From assembly GCF_002029255.1 (NCBI RefSeq), contig NZ_MZGT01000004.1, positions 1-64,000 of the forward strand: a DNA stretch of 64,000 nt, written 5' to 3'. This document shows positions 8,418-17,300 of the stretch, piece by piece (position 1 is the stretch's first letter; every line of letters begins with the position of its first letter). The position numbers and the translations under genes are program-made. Below the pieces are notes generated by a model. That model saw nothing but the letters and a program-made list of their open reading frames with translations, searched no databases and was not told the DNA's origin. Source of the DNA: Clostridium chromiireducens (GTDB lineage: Bacteria > Bacillota > Clostridia > Clostridiales > Clostridiaceae).

Positions 8418-9263
8418 ATGGAAAATGGAAAATTATATTTAGTACCAACTCCTATTGGTAATCTGAAAGATATAACACTAAGAGCATTGGAAACTTTGCG
8501 GGACGTAGAGATAATAGCGGCTGAAGATACTAGGCAGACGTTAAAATTATTAAATCATTTTGAAATAAAAAAGCCTTTATTGAGTTATCATAAATTCAAT
8601 GAGCAAATCAAGAGTGATAAGATTATAGAAATGCTTACTGAAGGGAAAAATATTGCATTGGTATCTGATGCTGGAACGCCTGGGATATCAGATCCAGGAA
8701 GTGTAATAGTAAAAAGGTGTATAGAAGAAGGACTTGATTTTGAGGTGCTTCCAGGAGCAACTGCTATAACTACAGCTTTAGTTTATTCAGGATTAGATAC
8801 TACGAAATTTTTATTTAGAGGATTTTTGCCCAGAGAGAATAAGGAACGCAGAGCAATAACGGATCAACTTATGTTAAGTCAAGAAACGATTATATTTTAT
8901 GAGGCGCCGCACAGATTAATAGATACATTAACATTTTTAAAAGAAACTTTTGGCCATAGAAATATTGCAGTATGTAGAGAATTGACGAAGATATATGAAG
9001 AAATTTATAGAGGAACTATAGGGGAAGCCATAGAATATTTTTTGAAAAGTAAACCAAGAGGAGAGTTTGTACTTGTATTAGAGGGAAAAAGGATTGAAGA
9101 AATAAAGGAAGAACAAAAGGAAACTTGGATCAATTTATCTATTGAGGAGCATATAATAAAATATATAAATGATGGCATTCCAAAGAAAGAAGCTATAAAG
9201 CTTGTTGCTAAAGAAAGAGAATTGCCAAAGAGTGAAGTATATAAATTCTCGACTAATATATAA
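8418..9263 (+). CDS. rsmI: 16S rRNA (cytidine-1402-2'-O)-methyltransferase
   Basis: 281 residues of the tetrapyrrole-methylase fold. The N-terminus is VPTPIGNLKDITLRAL, followed by the SAM-binding stretches AAEDTRQT, VSDAGTPGISDPG and LPGATAITTAL, and EAPHRL. A C-terminal helical extension (about 235-281) resembles the RsmI HTH-like tail. It acts with RsmH on C1402 of the ribosomal P site. The gene starts 2 bases after the trmN6 stop, with GGAGG inside the end of trmN6. Confidence 0.95.
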   Translation: MENGKLYLVPTPIGNLKDITLRALETLRDVEIIAAEDTRQTLKLLNHFEIKKPLLSYHKFNEQIKSDKIIEMLTEGKNIALVSDAGTPGISDPGSVIVKRCIEEGLDFEVLPGATAITTALVYSGLDTTKFLFRGFLPRENKERRAITDQLMLSQETIIFYEAPHRLIDTLTFLKETFGHRNIAVCRELTKIYEEIYRGTIGEAIEYFLKSKPRGEFVLVLEGKRIEEIKEEQKETWINLSIEEHIIKYINDGIPKKEAIKLVAKERELPKSEVYKFSTNI

Positions 9264-9363
9264 GTACACCAAATTGTAATCTATATTTTGGTAAGATAAA
9301 AACTTCAATATTAATTCAAGAAAGCAAAAAAATACTTAGTTCTATTTTGTTGAATTCCATAAT

Positions 9364-9400
9364 GAAAAAATAGACTATCTCGATAAAGGAGATAGTCTAT
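9364..9400 (-). terminator. Terminator of abrB (possibly bidirectional)
   Basis: TAGACTATCTC / GAGATAGTCTA stem of 11 bp around a short loop. On the minus strand it is followed by TTTTTTC, so it best serves abrB, but it could also stop rsmI readthrough. Confidence 0.8.
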
Positions 9401-9446
9401 TAAAAATCATAAATCTATATGATAATGGAAATTAAGTGTGTAAAAT

Positions 9447-9692
9447 TTATCTATTAGTTTTAATTTCATCTAAACATTTAGTACAGATATTTTTACCTTT
9501 ATAGTTAATTACATCTCTTGCATCTCCACAGAAAATACAAGCTGGTTCATATTTCTTTAAGATTATTTGTTCGCCGTCTACATAAATTTCTAATGCGTCC
9601 TTTTCAGCGATATCTAAAGTCCTTCTAAGTTCTATAGGAATAACTATTCTTCCTAACTCGTCTACTCTTCTAACTACACCTGTTGATTTCAT
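9447..9692 (-). CDS. abrB: AbrB-family transition-state regulator
   Basis: 81 residues. An N-terminal swapped-hairpin DNA-binding domain (about 1-50) carries the hallmark VRRVDELGRIVIPIELRRTL. A C-terminal part contains two CxxC pairs (CIFC and CTKC), a possible zinc knuckle also found in other clostridial AbrB proteins. It is expected to repress stationary-phase and sporulation genes during growth. AGGAGGAG precedes the ATG. The promoter at 9736-9764 and a Spo0A box at 9717-9723 indicate classical repression by phosphorylated Spo0A. Confidence 0.93.
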   Translation of the reverse strand: MKSTGVVRRVDELGRIVIPIELRRTLDIAEKDALEIYVDGEQIILKKYEPACIFCGDARDVINYKGKNICTKCLDEIKTNR

Positions 9693-9716
9693 AAAAAACT
9701 CCTCCTAATTCCATGA

Positions 9717-9723
9717 TTCGACA
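9717..9723 (-). promoter_or_regulatory. Spo0A box at the abrB transcription start
   Basis: TGTCGAA on the minus strand is an exact core 0A box. It lies about 6-12 bases downstream of the predicted start of transcription, a repressing position. Confidence 0.7.
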
Positions 9724-9735
9724 TTCTACTATGAT

Positions 9736-9764
9736 ATATTACCAAGTATGTAATATAAAGTCAA
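9736..9764 (-). promoter_or_regulatory. Sigma-A promoter of abrB
   Basis: On the minus strand TTGACT, a 17-base spacer, and TAATAT, about 45 bases before the abrB ATG. Confidence 0.8.
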
Positions 9765-9769
9765 TGGAT

Positions 9770-10250
9770 ATTTCACTTTAATTTATTAAAAAATTACAAA
9801 TTTCAACGTTAAAAAACATCTTACATAAAATATACTACCATATTTTAGAAAAGTCAAGAGCATTTATTTGTAAAATTATAATATTTATTTTAAAAAAGCA
9901 GATTAAGGAAGTTTAGAAGAAAATCATCAAATCACCTAGAATACTGCATTGAGGATAAAATTAAACTTTTGGTACTAAGAATTGTTTTACATATAAAAGC
10001 ATAAATTGAATTTATAGGGTAAAACATGAAAATGAGGATAATGTAAATAATTATGTCGATTGGTTACATAAATTAGATATTTTTTATGTTTTCTATTTAA
10101 AAAGATGTATATCTGCCGTATAATAATAATAGCTTAAGGAGAGTTTAGAATCATAAAGAATAAGTTTGTTAATGATGTTTGAGGTACCTTGTAATCAGTT
10201 GATGACTACTATATAATATATTTAAAATTGGAAAGTATAGGTGTATAGGG
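9770..10250. other. AT-rich spacer between abrB and the DUF1836 gene
   Basis: Apart from the abrB control region I see no gene with a ribosome site and no strong hairpin in this stretch. Confidence 0.5.
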
Positions 10251-10841
10251 ATGGAAAAAAATTTTGACTCTAATTATATAAAAGATTTGGCAGAAGAAAT
10301 GTCTAAAAGTAGTTCGATTTCATATGAAGATCTTCCGAAGTATGATCTGTTTTTATCTCAAGTCATAGATTATCTAAACGATAAATTTGCAAATGAAAAG
10401 TTTACAAATAATATAGTTCAAAATTATACCAAAAGTGAGGTTATAACTAAACCAGAAGACGGTAAGAAAAGAGGATATACTAAAGTACACTTAATACAAT
10501 TGGTTTTATTAAGTCACATGAGACCTCTTTTAACTACAGAAGAAATAAAAAAAGTTTTTAGACTAGCGTTTAATGAAGTCAACGATAGAACAGATGACAT
10601 ATTGTCTTGGGAAGAGACCTATAAAACTTTTGTGCAAATTCAAAAAGAGAGTTTTGATGATTATTTAGTTGCATCATTAAATAATGAAGATAGATTAGAA
10701 GAGTTAATAAAGAATTTTGATTTAAAAGAAAAAGACGAAGAAAGAATAAAAATTTTCTTATTAGTATTATCATTAATAGCAAAAGCAAGTGTTATTAAGA
10801 AATTAGTTCAAAGAATAGTTAACGAATATGAAACAGAATAG
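10251..10841 (+). CDS. DUF1836 family protein
   Basis: 196 residues, all-helical, no signal or membrane segment. A first half of about 110 residues contains the GYTKVHLIQLVLLSHMRPLLTTEE region. That region looks like a winged-helix/MerR-like segment typical of DUF1836 proteins. The charged second half is helical. The family has no proven function; a DNA-binding regulator is only a guess. Monocistronic, ended by a strong hairpin. Confidence 0.8.
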   Translation: MEKNFDSNYIKDLAEEMSKSSSISYEDLPKYDLFLSQVIDYLNDKFANEKFTNNIVQNYTKSEVITKPEDGKKRGYTKVHLIQLVLLSHMRPLLTTEEIKKVFRLAFNEVNDRTDDILSWEETYKTFVQIQKESFDDYLVASLNNEDRLEELIKNFDLKEKDEERIKIFLLVLSLIAKASVIKKLVQRIVNEYETE

Positions 10842-10871
10842 ACTGTATAAGGATAGATAAATATAAAAGTT

Positions 10872-10926
10872 AAAACACTTACTTAATAAGCGGTTGTATT
10901 ATTCAAGCTTATTAAGTAAGTGTTTT
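10872..10926. terminator. Long hairpin terminator after the DUF1836 gene
   Basis: A perfect 20-bp stem begins AAAACACTTACTTAA, with a 15-base loop. The A-run on one side and T-run on the other would let it act in both directions. Confidence 0.75.
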
Positions 10927-10996
10927 ATAGATATAGTAGAATTAAAAGTACTCGTGATTTTAAGATATTAAAATTGATTACAGAGGGGAATAGATT

Positions 10997-13279
10997 ATGG
11001 AAAAGATTGTTATAAGAGAATCTGTAAGAAATTTAGTTGAGTTTTGCTTAAAGAAAGGTGATATAGACAATAGATTTTCGGGAAGTGCAAGAGCTACAGA
11101 AGGTATAAAAGCACACCAAAAAATTCAAGAGGATAATGGGAAGGTCTATGAGGAATATCAAAAAGAGGTGTATCTATCTCATGAGTTTGAAATGGATAGA
11201 AGCATAATAAATATTGAAGGGCGAGCAGATGGAATAATTCAAGATGATAGAGTTATCATTGAGGAAATAAAATCTACATATAAGAGTTTTGCATATATTG
11301 ATGATTCTAATGAGGTGCATTGGGCACAGGCAAAAGTATATGCTCTTATTTATGGAAAACAAAATGGAATTCAAGAGATTTATATTAGGTTATCATATAT
11401 GCAGCTTGAGACAAATGAAGTGAAAAGCTTTGAAAAGAAATTCACAATAAATGAGCTAAACATATTTGTTTTTAATATATTAAAAGAATACGAGGAATTT
11501 AGTATTTTAGTTCTGGAGAAAAAAAATGCTAGAGATAATTCTATAAGAAGTATAAGATTCCCGTTTGAAAGATATAGAGAGGGTCAAAGAAAATTAATTA
11601 ATATATCCTATCAAACAATAAAGGCTCAATCAATGCTATTTACTCAGGCGCCTACAGGGATAGGTAAGACCATATCAACTATTTTTCCATCTATTAAAGC
11701 ATTAGGGGAAGGGCTAGGAAACAGGATAATATATCTAACTGCTAAAACTATAAACAAAGAAGTGGCTGAAGATACTTTCGAAAAATTAAGGCAAGGTGGT
11801 CTGAAATTTAAAAGTATTGTAATTACTGCAAAAGAAAAAGTCTGCATAAACACTACTTTTGATTGTAATCCTGAAAAATGTATATATGCTAAAAATTACT
11901 ATGAAAAAGTGAAAGATGCAATATTTTACATTATTGAGAGAGAAGAAAGAATTTCCTCGGAAATATTGAAGAAATATGCTGAAAAACATGAAGTATGCCC
12001 GTTTGAACTTTCTCTAGATCTAAGTCTTTATTGTGATGGGATTATAGGCGATTATAATTATGTCTTTGATCCAAGGGTGTCGTTAGGAAGAATATTAGAT
12101 AGTAAAGGGAATATAATTTTAGTTGATGAAGCACATAACTTAACAGACAGGGCAAGAAATATGTATTCAGCATCGCTTTCAAAAAGTCAAATACTAAAAT
12201 GCAAAAAGCTAGCTAAAGGTAAGTTGAGTAAATTGCATTCTGTGTTGGGTAAAATTAACAATTGCTTTATTGATTTAAGAAATGAATGCGATCATAAAGA
12301 GGTTGAATGGTTTTATGAAGAGGATGCTCCTAAAGAATTGAGTAAGTACTTACAACTCTATTTAAAAGAAAGTGAAGAGATATTAGTAAGAGGAAATAAA
12401 TTTGATGGTTATGAAGATATATTACAGTTATACTTTGATATAAATGCATTCACTTCCACAATGCAATTATATGATGAAAATTATAGGACTTGTATAGAAA
12501 AAGAATCTCAAGAACTTAAAGTGACATTGTTTTGCGTAGATCCATCTAAAAACTTAAAAGAATATTTAGGAAGATGCTATTCTGCGATTTTCTTCTCAGC
12601 GACTATATCACCAATTAAATATTATATAAGTATGCTTGGAGGGCATGATGAAACATATAGATTAAAACTTCCATCACCATTTAAAAAAGAAAATCTAAAG
12701 GTCTATATTAGTGCAATTAATATTAGATATGCCTATAGGCAAAAAACGTTGCAACTAGTGAAAAGTAAAATTTACAATTTTGTAAATGAGAAAATTGGAA
12801 ATTACATTGTATTTTCACCTTCATACGCGTACATGGAGATGTTGTATAATGAAGTCAATAATTCAAATATAGAAAAGTTCGAGATTTTAAAACAAAAACC
12901 TAATATGAGTGAGGAAGAAAAAAGTGAGTTTTTACGAAGTTTCAAGAACTGCAATAACCTAATAATGTTTTGTGTGCTTGGAGGTATGTTTTCAGAGGGA
13001 ATCGATTTGCCAGGAGAACAATTAATAGGGAGTATAATAATTGGGGTTGGATATCCAATGATAGATATGAAGAATGAAATAATAAAAGATTTCTATAAGG
13101 AAAATGGATATGACTATGCTTATGTATTTCCGGGTATAAATAAAGTCCAGCAGGCTGTAGGACGAGTAATACGAACAGAAAGTGATATGGGGAGAGTTTT
13201 GCTTATTGATGATAGGTATATAACTAGTAAATATAATATGCTGCTACCTAGTGAGTGGTATCCTATAAATAAATATTGA
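10997..13279 (+). CDS. XPD/DinG-type Fe-S helicase with N-terminal PD-(D/E)xK-like domain
   Basis: 760 residues. The N-terminal part (1 to about 180) has GRADGII near 75 and EEIKS near 89, the spacing of a RecB/Cas4-like PD-(D/E)xK nuclease core. Next comes a superfamily 2 helicase: Walker A PTGIGKT near 219-225, DEAH near 375, the SATISP motif, and a final QAVGRVIRT motif VI. Between Walker A and DEAH lie several Cys (about 282, 289, 294, 334, plus one near 345) in the position of the XPD/DinG iron-sulfur cluster. A 5'-3' DNA helicase acting in repair is expected; nuclease activity is unproven. Single gene. Confidence 0.88.
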   Translation: MEKIVIRESVRNLVEFCLKKGDIDNRFSGSARATEGIKAHQKIQEDNGKVYEEYQKEVYLSHEFEMDRSIINIEGRADGIIQDDRVIIEEIKSTYKSFAYIDDSNEVHWAQAKVYALIYGKQNGIQEIYIRLSYMQLETNEVKSFEKKFTINELNIFVFNILKEYEEFSILVLEKKNARDNSIRSIRFPFERYREGQRKLINISYQTIKAQSMLFTQAPTGIGKTISTIFPSIKALGEGLGNRIIYLTAKTINKEVAEDTFEKLRQGGLKFKSIVITAKEKVCINTTFDCNPEKCIYAKNYYEKVKDAIFYIIEREERISSEILKKYAEKHEVCPFELSLDLSLYCDGIIGDYNYVFDPRVSLGRILDSKGNIILVDEAHNLTDRARNMYSASLSKSQILKCKKLAKGKLSKLHSVLGKINNCFIDLRNECDHKEVEWFYEEDAPKELSKYLQLYLKESEEILVRGNKFDGYEDILQLYFDINAFTSTMQLYDENYRTCIEKESQELKVTLFCVDPSKNLKEYLGRCYSAIFFSATISPIKYYISMLGGHDETYRLKLPSPFKKENLKVYISAINIRYAYRQKTLQLVKSKIYNFVNEKIGNYIVFSPSYAYMEMLYNEVNNSNIEKFEILKQKPNMSEEEKSEFLRSFKNCNNLIMFCVLGGMFSEGIDLPGEQLIGSIIIGVGYPMIDMKNEIIKDFYKENGYDYAYVFPGINKVQQAVGRVIRTESDMGRVLLIDDRYITSKYNMLLPSEWYPINKY

Positions 13280-13299
13280 CAATATTATGCATATTAAAG

Positions 13300-13410
13300 A
13301 AAATAAAAAAGTCTATTGTGCGATGAAATGTTATTATATGCAGCGTAGCTGCTCTCTTTCAATGTATATATGTTTCTCAAGCAGAGAAACATATTTGCCC
13401 AATAGGCTAT
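13300..13410. repeat. Imperfect intergenic hairpin after the helicase gene
   Basis: Weakly paired outer arms (CTATTGTGC with GCCCAATAG) enclose two clean stems. One is GCAGC-gta-GCTGC at 13340-13352. The other is an 11-bp perfect ATATGTTTCTC / GAGAAACATAT at 13368-13394. It may terminate the helicase transcript. The reading frame across it (13287-13472) has no ribosome site and is not annotated. The rest of the spacer to 13696 shows nothing else. Confidence 0.6.
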
Positions 13411-13696
13411 TAGTAAATATACTGATAAAATTTGAGCAAAATAGATTAGAATGTAGAATTGTTATTTTTTGAATATGCCTTAAACTTAGTAAAACAAAAA
13501 GTTTATTTATCTATTTAAGTATGTTAAAATATTCATGTTGGTTTTGTGGAATAAAATGTACTATTATTAAATGTATGATATTTAATAAGTTTAATTTAGT
13601 TATTAACACAACCAAGAATTTTTCAAAATGTGGAGAATTCTAATTATTATGAGTAAATAAGAATAATATTTGAAGTAGAATTAAGGAGCGAGGAAA

Positions 13697-14878
13697 ATGA
13701 ACATTCCATTAATTGATTTAAAAGCTCAATATAAGTCTATTGCTGAAGATTTAGATAGAGTAACTAAAGAGGTACTCTCTTCTGCAAATTATATTATGGG
13801 TAAGAATGTAATAGAATTTGAAAAAGAATTTGCGGAATATATAGGAGTTAAGCATGCCATATCGGTAGGAAATGGAACTGATGCGTTGGTTATTGCATTA
13901 AAATCTTTAGGAATAGGAAATGGAGATGAAGTAATAACTTCAACATTTACTTATTTTGCTTCAGCAGAAGCTATTTCAGCAGTGGGTGCAACACCTGTTT
14001 TTGTTGATGTTGAAAAGGAAACATTTAATATAGATCCGACTAAGATAGAAGAAAAGATCACAAAAAAGACAAAAGCTATTATACCAGTCCATATTTTTGG
14101 GCAAAGTGCTAGAATGGACGAAATAAATGAAATAGCAAAAAAATATAAACTAAAAGTAATAGAAGATGCAGCTCAAGCGGTAGGTTCCAAATATAAAGGA
14201 AGAATGGTAGGAACTTTAGGTGATGTGGCTTGTTTTTCGTTTTTCCCAACTAAGAATCTTTCGTGTGCCGGTGATGGTGGAATGATAGTTACAAATGACG
14301 ATAGTATTGCTACTATAGCAACGGCACTAAGAACACATGGAAGTGGAGAAAATGGGCAAAGAGCATACAATTTACTAAATAACATAACAGAAGAAGTAGA
14401 AACTTTCAAAGGCGGAGATGACACTGTATATAATCCATTAAAATATTATAATTATTTGATTGGATTTAATTCAAGACTTGATGCTATTCAAGCGGCAATT
14501 TTAAGAGTTAAGCTTCCGCACTTAAATGTTTGGAATGAAAGAAGAAGAGAAATCGCTAAGATATTTGATAGAGAATTAAAGGACTCAAATGTAGTAGTAC
14601 CTACTATTGATAAGGAAAATGAAACTGTATATCATCAATATGTGCTTCAAAGTGATGATAGAGAGTCTATGTTAAGTAGGCTTAAAGAAAAAGGAGTAGC
14701 TACAGGAGTGTATTATCCAATTCCATTACATTTACAAAAGGTATATAAAGACCTTGGTTACAAGGAAGGTGATATGCCTGTTGCAGAATACTTATCAAAT
14801 AGAACATTTGCAATACCAGTTTATCCAGAGTTAACAGAAAATGAGATAAATTATATAGTTGAAAGTATAAAAGCATAG
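13697..14878 (+). CDS. DegT/DnrJ/EryC1/StrS sugar aminotransferase (WbpE-like)
   Basis: 393 residues. A PLP-dependent transaminase acting on a nucleotide-linked keto-sugar. Seen: N-terminal PLIDLKAQY, GNGTDALVIALK, VHIFGQ and EDAAQA motifs. The PLP lysine is near 186 in FFPTKNL. GFNSRLDAIQAAIL and the C-terminal PVYPELTENEI are also present. It heads a set with an acetyltransferase and a UDP-sugar dehydrogenase, as in UDP-2,3-diacetamido-sugar synthesis. That pathway makes WbpE the closest named model, but the symbol is not certain. An AAGGAGCGAGG site precedes the ATG. Confidence 0.88.
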   Translation: MNIPLIDLKAQYKSIAEDLDRVTKEVLSSANYIMGKNVIEFEKEFAEYIGVKHAISVGNGTDALVIALKSLGIGNGDEVITSTFTYFASAEAISAVGATPVFVDVEKETFNIDPTKIEEKITKKTKAIIPVHIFGQSARMDEINEIAKKYKLKVIEDAAQAVGSKYKGRMVGTLGDVACFSFFPTKNLSCAGDGGMIVTNDDSIATIATALRTHGSGENGQRAYNLLNNITEEVETFKGGDDTVYNPLKYYNYLIGFNSRLDAIQAAILRVKLPHLNVWNERRREIAKIFDRELKDSNVVVPTIDKENETVYHQYVLQSDDRESMLSRLKEKGVATGVYYPIPLHLQKVYKDLGYKEGDMPVAEYLSNRTFAIPVYPELTENEINYIVESIKA

Positions 14879-14906
14879 TATTAAGATTGAATGTGAGGAT
14901 TAATTT

Positions 14907-15479
14907 ATGGATAAGAATTATTTTGTACATGAGTCAAGTTATGTAGATAATAATGTTAAAATAGGTGATGGAACAAAGATATGGCATTTCTCTCATGTGA
15001 TGAGTAATTGTGAAATAGGTGAAAAATGCAATATTGGACAGAATGTCGTAATATCACCCGGAGTGAAAATTGGAAATGGAGTAAAAATACAAAATAATGT
15101 ATCTGTTTATACAGGCGTAATTTGTGAAGATGATGTATTTTTAGGACCATCATGTGTATTTACTAATGTTGTAAATCCAAGAAGCTTTATTGAAAGAAAA
15201 AATGAATATAAGGATACCATAATTGGAAAAGGTGCATCTATCGGTGCCAATGTAACGATTGTATGTGGTCATAACATAGGAAAGTATGCTTTAATAGGAG
15301 CTGGAGCTGTAGTTACAAAACATATACCTGATTATGCGTTGGTGGTAGGTAATCCAGCGAGCTTGCTGGGATATGTGTGTCAATGTGGAGAAAAGCTAAG
15401 GTTTAAGGATAATCAGGCAATATGTAGTGTTTGCGGAAAGAAATATAGCAAAGATAAAGAAAAAGTTGACTGTATATAG
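14907..15479 (+). CDS. Left-handed beta-helix N-acetyltransferase (WbpD-like)
   Basis: 190 residues of hexapeptide repeats forming a trimeric LbH acetyltransferase. The segments IWHFSHV, IQNNVSVY, GPSCVFTNVVNPRS and ERKNEY match what I recall of WbpD, which acetylates the 3-amino group of UDP-GlcNAc(3NH2)A using acetyl-CoA. The likely catalytic His is in CGHNIG. Unlike WbpD it carries a C-terminal extension (about 155-180) with CQCG and CSVCG, a rubredoxin/zinc-ribbon-like knuckle. It starts 28 bases after the aminotransferase. Confidence 0.88.
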   Translation: MDKNYFVHESSYVDNNVKIGDGTKIWHFSHVMSNCEIGEKCNIGQNVVISPGVKIGNGVKIQNNVSVYTGVICEDDVFLGPSCVFTNVVNPRSFIERKNEYKDTIIGKGASIGANVTIVCGHNIGKYALIGAGAVVTKHIPDYALVVGNPASLLGYVCQCGEKLRFKDNQAICSVCGKKYSKDKEKVDCI

Positions 15480-15589
15480 TGATAAAGGATTATTGTAATT
15501 ATTAGCAACATAATATAATTATGCATGGATTAACTTTATAAGTTGTGTTGTTAATAAATATTGTAGCTGTGAATTACAGGAGGTATAAA

Positions 15590-16900
15590 ATGTTAAAACA
15601 ACAATTATTAGATAAAATAAATAATAAAACTGCAAAAGTTGGCGTAGTTGGACTTGGCTATGTTGGATTACCATTAGCAGTAGAAAAAGCTAATGCAGGT
15701 TATCAAACTATAGGGTTTGATGTTCAAGAAGAAAAAGTAAATATGGTTAATGAAGGTAAGAATTATATTGGTGATGTTGTAGATGAAAATTTAAAAAAAA
15801 TAGTTAAGGATAAGATTTTAAGAGCTACTACAGATTTTAGCTTCGTGAAAGATGTTGATACTATTTGTATATGTGTACCTACTCCATTAGATTTATATAA
15901 GCAACCAGATTTATCATATGTTGTAGATTCAACAAAAAGTGTAGCGCAATATTTACACAAGGGGATGCTTGTTATACTTGAAAGTACTACATATCCAGGG
16001 ACGACTGAAGAGGTCCTTAAACCAATTCTAGAAGAGAGTGGACTAAAATGTGGAGAAGACTTTTTCTTAGCATTTTCACCAGAAAGAGTTGATCCAGGTA
16101 ATAAGGAATTTAACACCAAAAATACTCCAAAGGTTGTTGGAGGATGCACAGCTGACTGTACGGAAGTTGCAGCTGCACTATATAAAAATATATTAGAAGG
16201 TGATATTCATACAGTATCATCACCAGCTGTAGCTGAAATGGAAAAAATCTTAGAAAATACCTTTAGAAATATAAACATTGGTTTAGCTAATGAAATGGCT
16301 ATTCTTTGTAACAGAATGGGAATAGATGTATGGGAAGTTATAGATGCAGCAAAGACTAAGCCTTATGGATTTATGCCGTTTTATCCAGGTCCAGGTTTAG
16401 GAGGACATTGTATTCCGCTTGACCCATTTTATTTGGAATGGAAAGCTAAAGAGTATGATTATCATACAAGATTAATTGAAACTTCGGGAGAAATAAACGA
16501 TTCGATGCCTGAGTTTGTATTAGATAATGTAATGAAAATATTAAATAAGAATAAGAAGGCACTAAATGGAGCTAAAGTTCTATTATTAGGTGTTGCATAC
16601 AAAAATGATATTGATGATTATAGAGAATCACCAGCATTTAAAGTTATAGAATTATTAGAAAAGAATGGTGCTGACCTTATGGTAAATGATCCTTATTGCC
16701 CAATATCGAAGTATAAAGGTAAAGTTTATCATTCAGTAGACTGGACAGAGGTTATAGACGATGCGGACATAGTTATTATAACAACAAATCATGGCTGCTA
16801 TGATTATGAATCAATCGTAACTAGAGCTAAGGTTGTATATGATACAAGGAATGCAACTAAGAATGTTACGAATAACAGAGAAAAGATTTATAAATTATAG
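15590..16900 (+). CDS. Nucleotide-sugar 6-dehydrogenase, UDP-GlcNAc/ManNAc type (WbpA-like)
   Basis: 436 residues. An NAD-dependent two-step oxidation of the C6 hydroxyl to a carboxylate. Rossmann motif VVGLGYVGLP is at about 18-27, then PTPLD, the STTYPGTTEE segment, and EMEKILENTFRNINI. The catalytic Cys is near 274 in GGHCIPLDP, and KNDIDDYRESPA is in the C-terminal domain. The frame is open from 15545, but AGGAGGT just before the ATG at 15590 decides the start. The sequence is nearer the UDP-N-acetylhexosamine branch (WbpA/WecC) than UDP-glucose dehydrogenase; substrate is inferred. Confidence 0.9.
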   Translation: MLKQQLLDKINNKTAKVGVVGLGYVGLPLAVEKANAGYQTIGFDVQEEKVNMVNEGKNYIGDVVDENLKKIVKDKILRATTDFSFVKDVDTICICVPTPLDLYKQPDLSYVVDSTKSVAQYLHKGMLVILESTTYPGTTEEVLKPILEESGLKCGEDFFLAFSPERVDPGNKEFNTKNTPKVVGGCTADCTEVAAALYKNILEGDIHTVSSPAVAEMEKILENTFRNINIGLANEMAILCNRMGIDVWEVIDAAKTKPYGFMPFYPGPGLGGHCIPLDPFYLEWKAKEYDYHTRLIETSGEINDSMPEFVLDNVMKILNKNKKALNGAKVLLLGVAYKNDIDDYRESPAFKVIELLEKNGADLMVNDPYCPISKYKGKVYHSVDWTEVIDDADIVIITTNHGCYDYESIVTRAKVVYDTRNATKNVTNNREKIYKL

Positions 16901-16903
16901 TTT

Positions 16904-17038
16904 GTGAAATACTCAAAGTGAAGAAATGAACAAGCGAAATAGAATACATATATGTTCTGCAGTACTGTGAAAAATTTCACTGCCTGCTTCACATATATGT
17001 ATTCTATTTGTGTTTTGTTGCTACTTTAAGCATTTCGC
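16904..17038. repeat. Long intergenic hairpin element, family A copy 2
   Basis: A 135-bp imperfect palindrome whose left arm starts GTGAAATACTCAAAGTG, 4 bases after the dehydrogenase stop. Both arms share ATAGAATACATATATGT. The inner part pairs GTGAAA with TTTCAC around the centre. Over its first 54 bases the left arm is nearly the same as that of 4529-4778, with scattered substitutions on both sides of the stem. It lacks the 115-bp nested centre of that copy. It may terminate the sugar operon. The rest of the spacer up to the dlt promoter holds nothing recognised. Confidence 0.8.
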
Positions 17039-17194
17039 AGACACCTACCTAAATATTATATATTTGATTTATTATTAAAAGTATATATACACATTAGTAA
17101 AGATAGTAAATATTCTTTAATAAAGATATTGGTATTTAGTTTCTTTCAAATATCTTAATTTAATATTAAATTTTTTATATTAATGAATGCTTTG

Positions 17195-17223
17195 TTGACA
17201 CCACTATAAATGAATAATATTAT
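17195..17223 (+). promoter_or_regulatory. Sigma-A promoter of the dlt operon
   Basis: TTGACA (17195-17200), 17 bases, TATTAT (17218-17223), about 75 bases before dltD. Confidence 0.75.
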
Positions 17224-17300
17224 AAGTATAGAATAAATTAACTTTAAATATTAAATATTATAATTTTGCCATAGTTTAACGACAAAGAGGTTACTATAAA

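Noticed and set aside
13287-13472. 61-codon frame after the helicase
   Set aside because: It runs through a hairpin, lacks a ribosome site and gives no recognisable protein.
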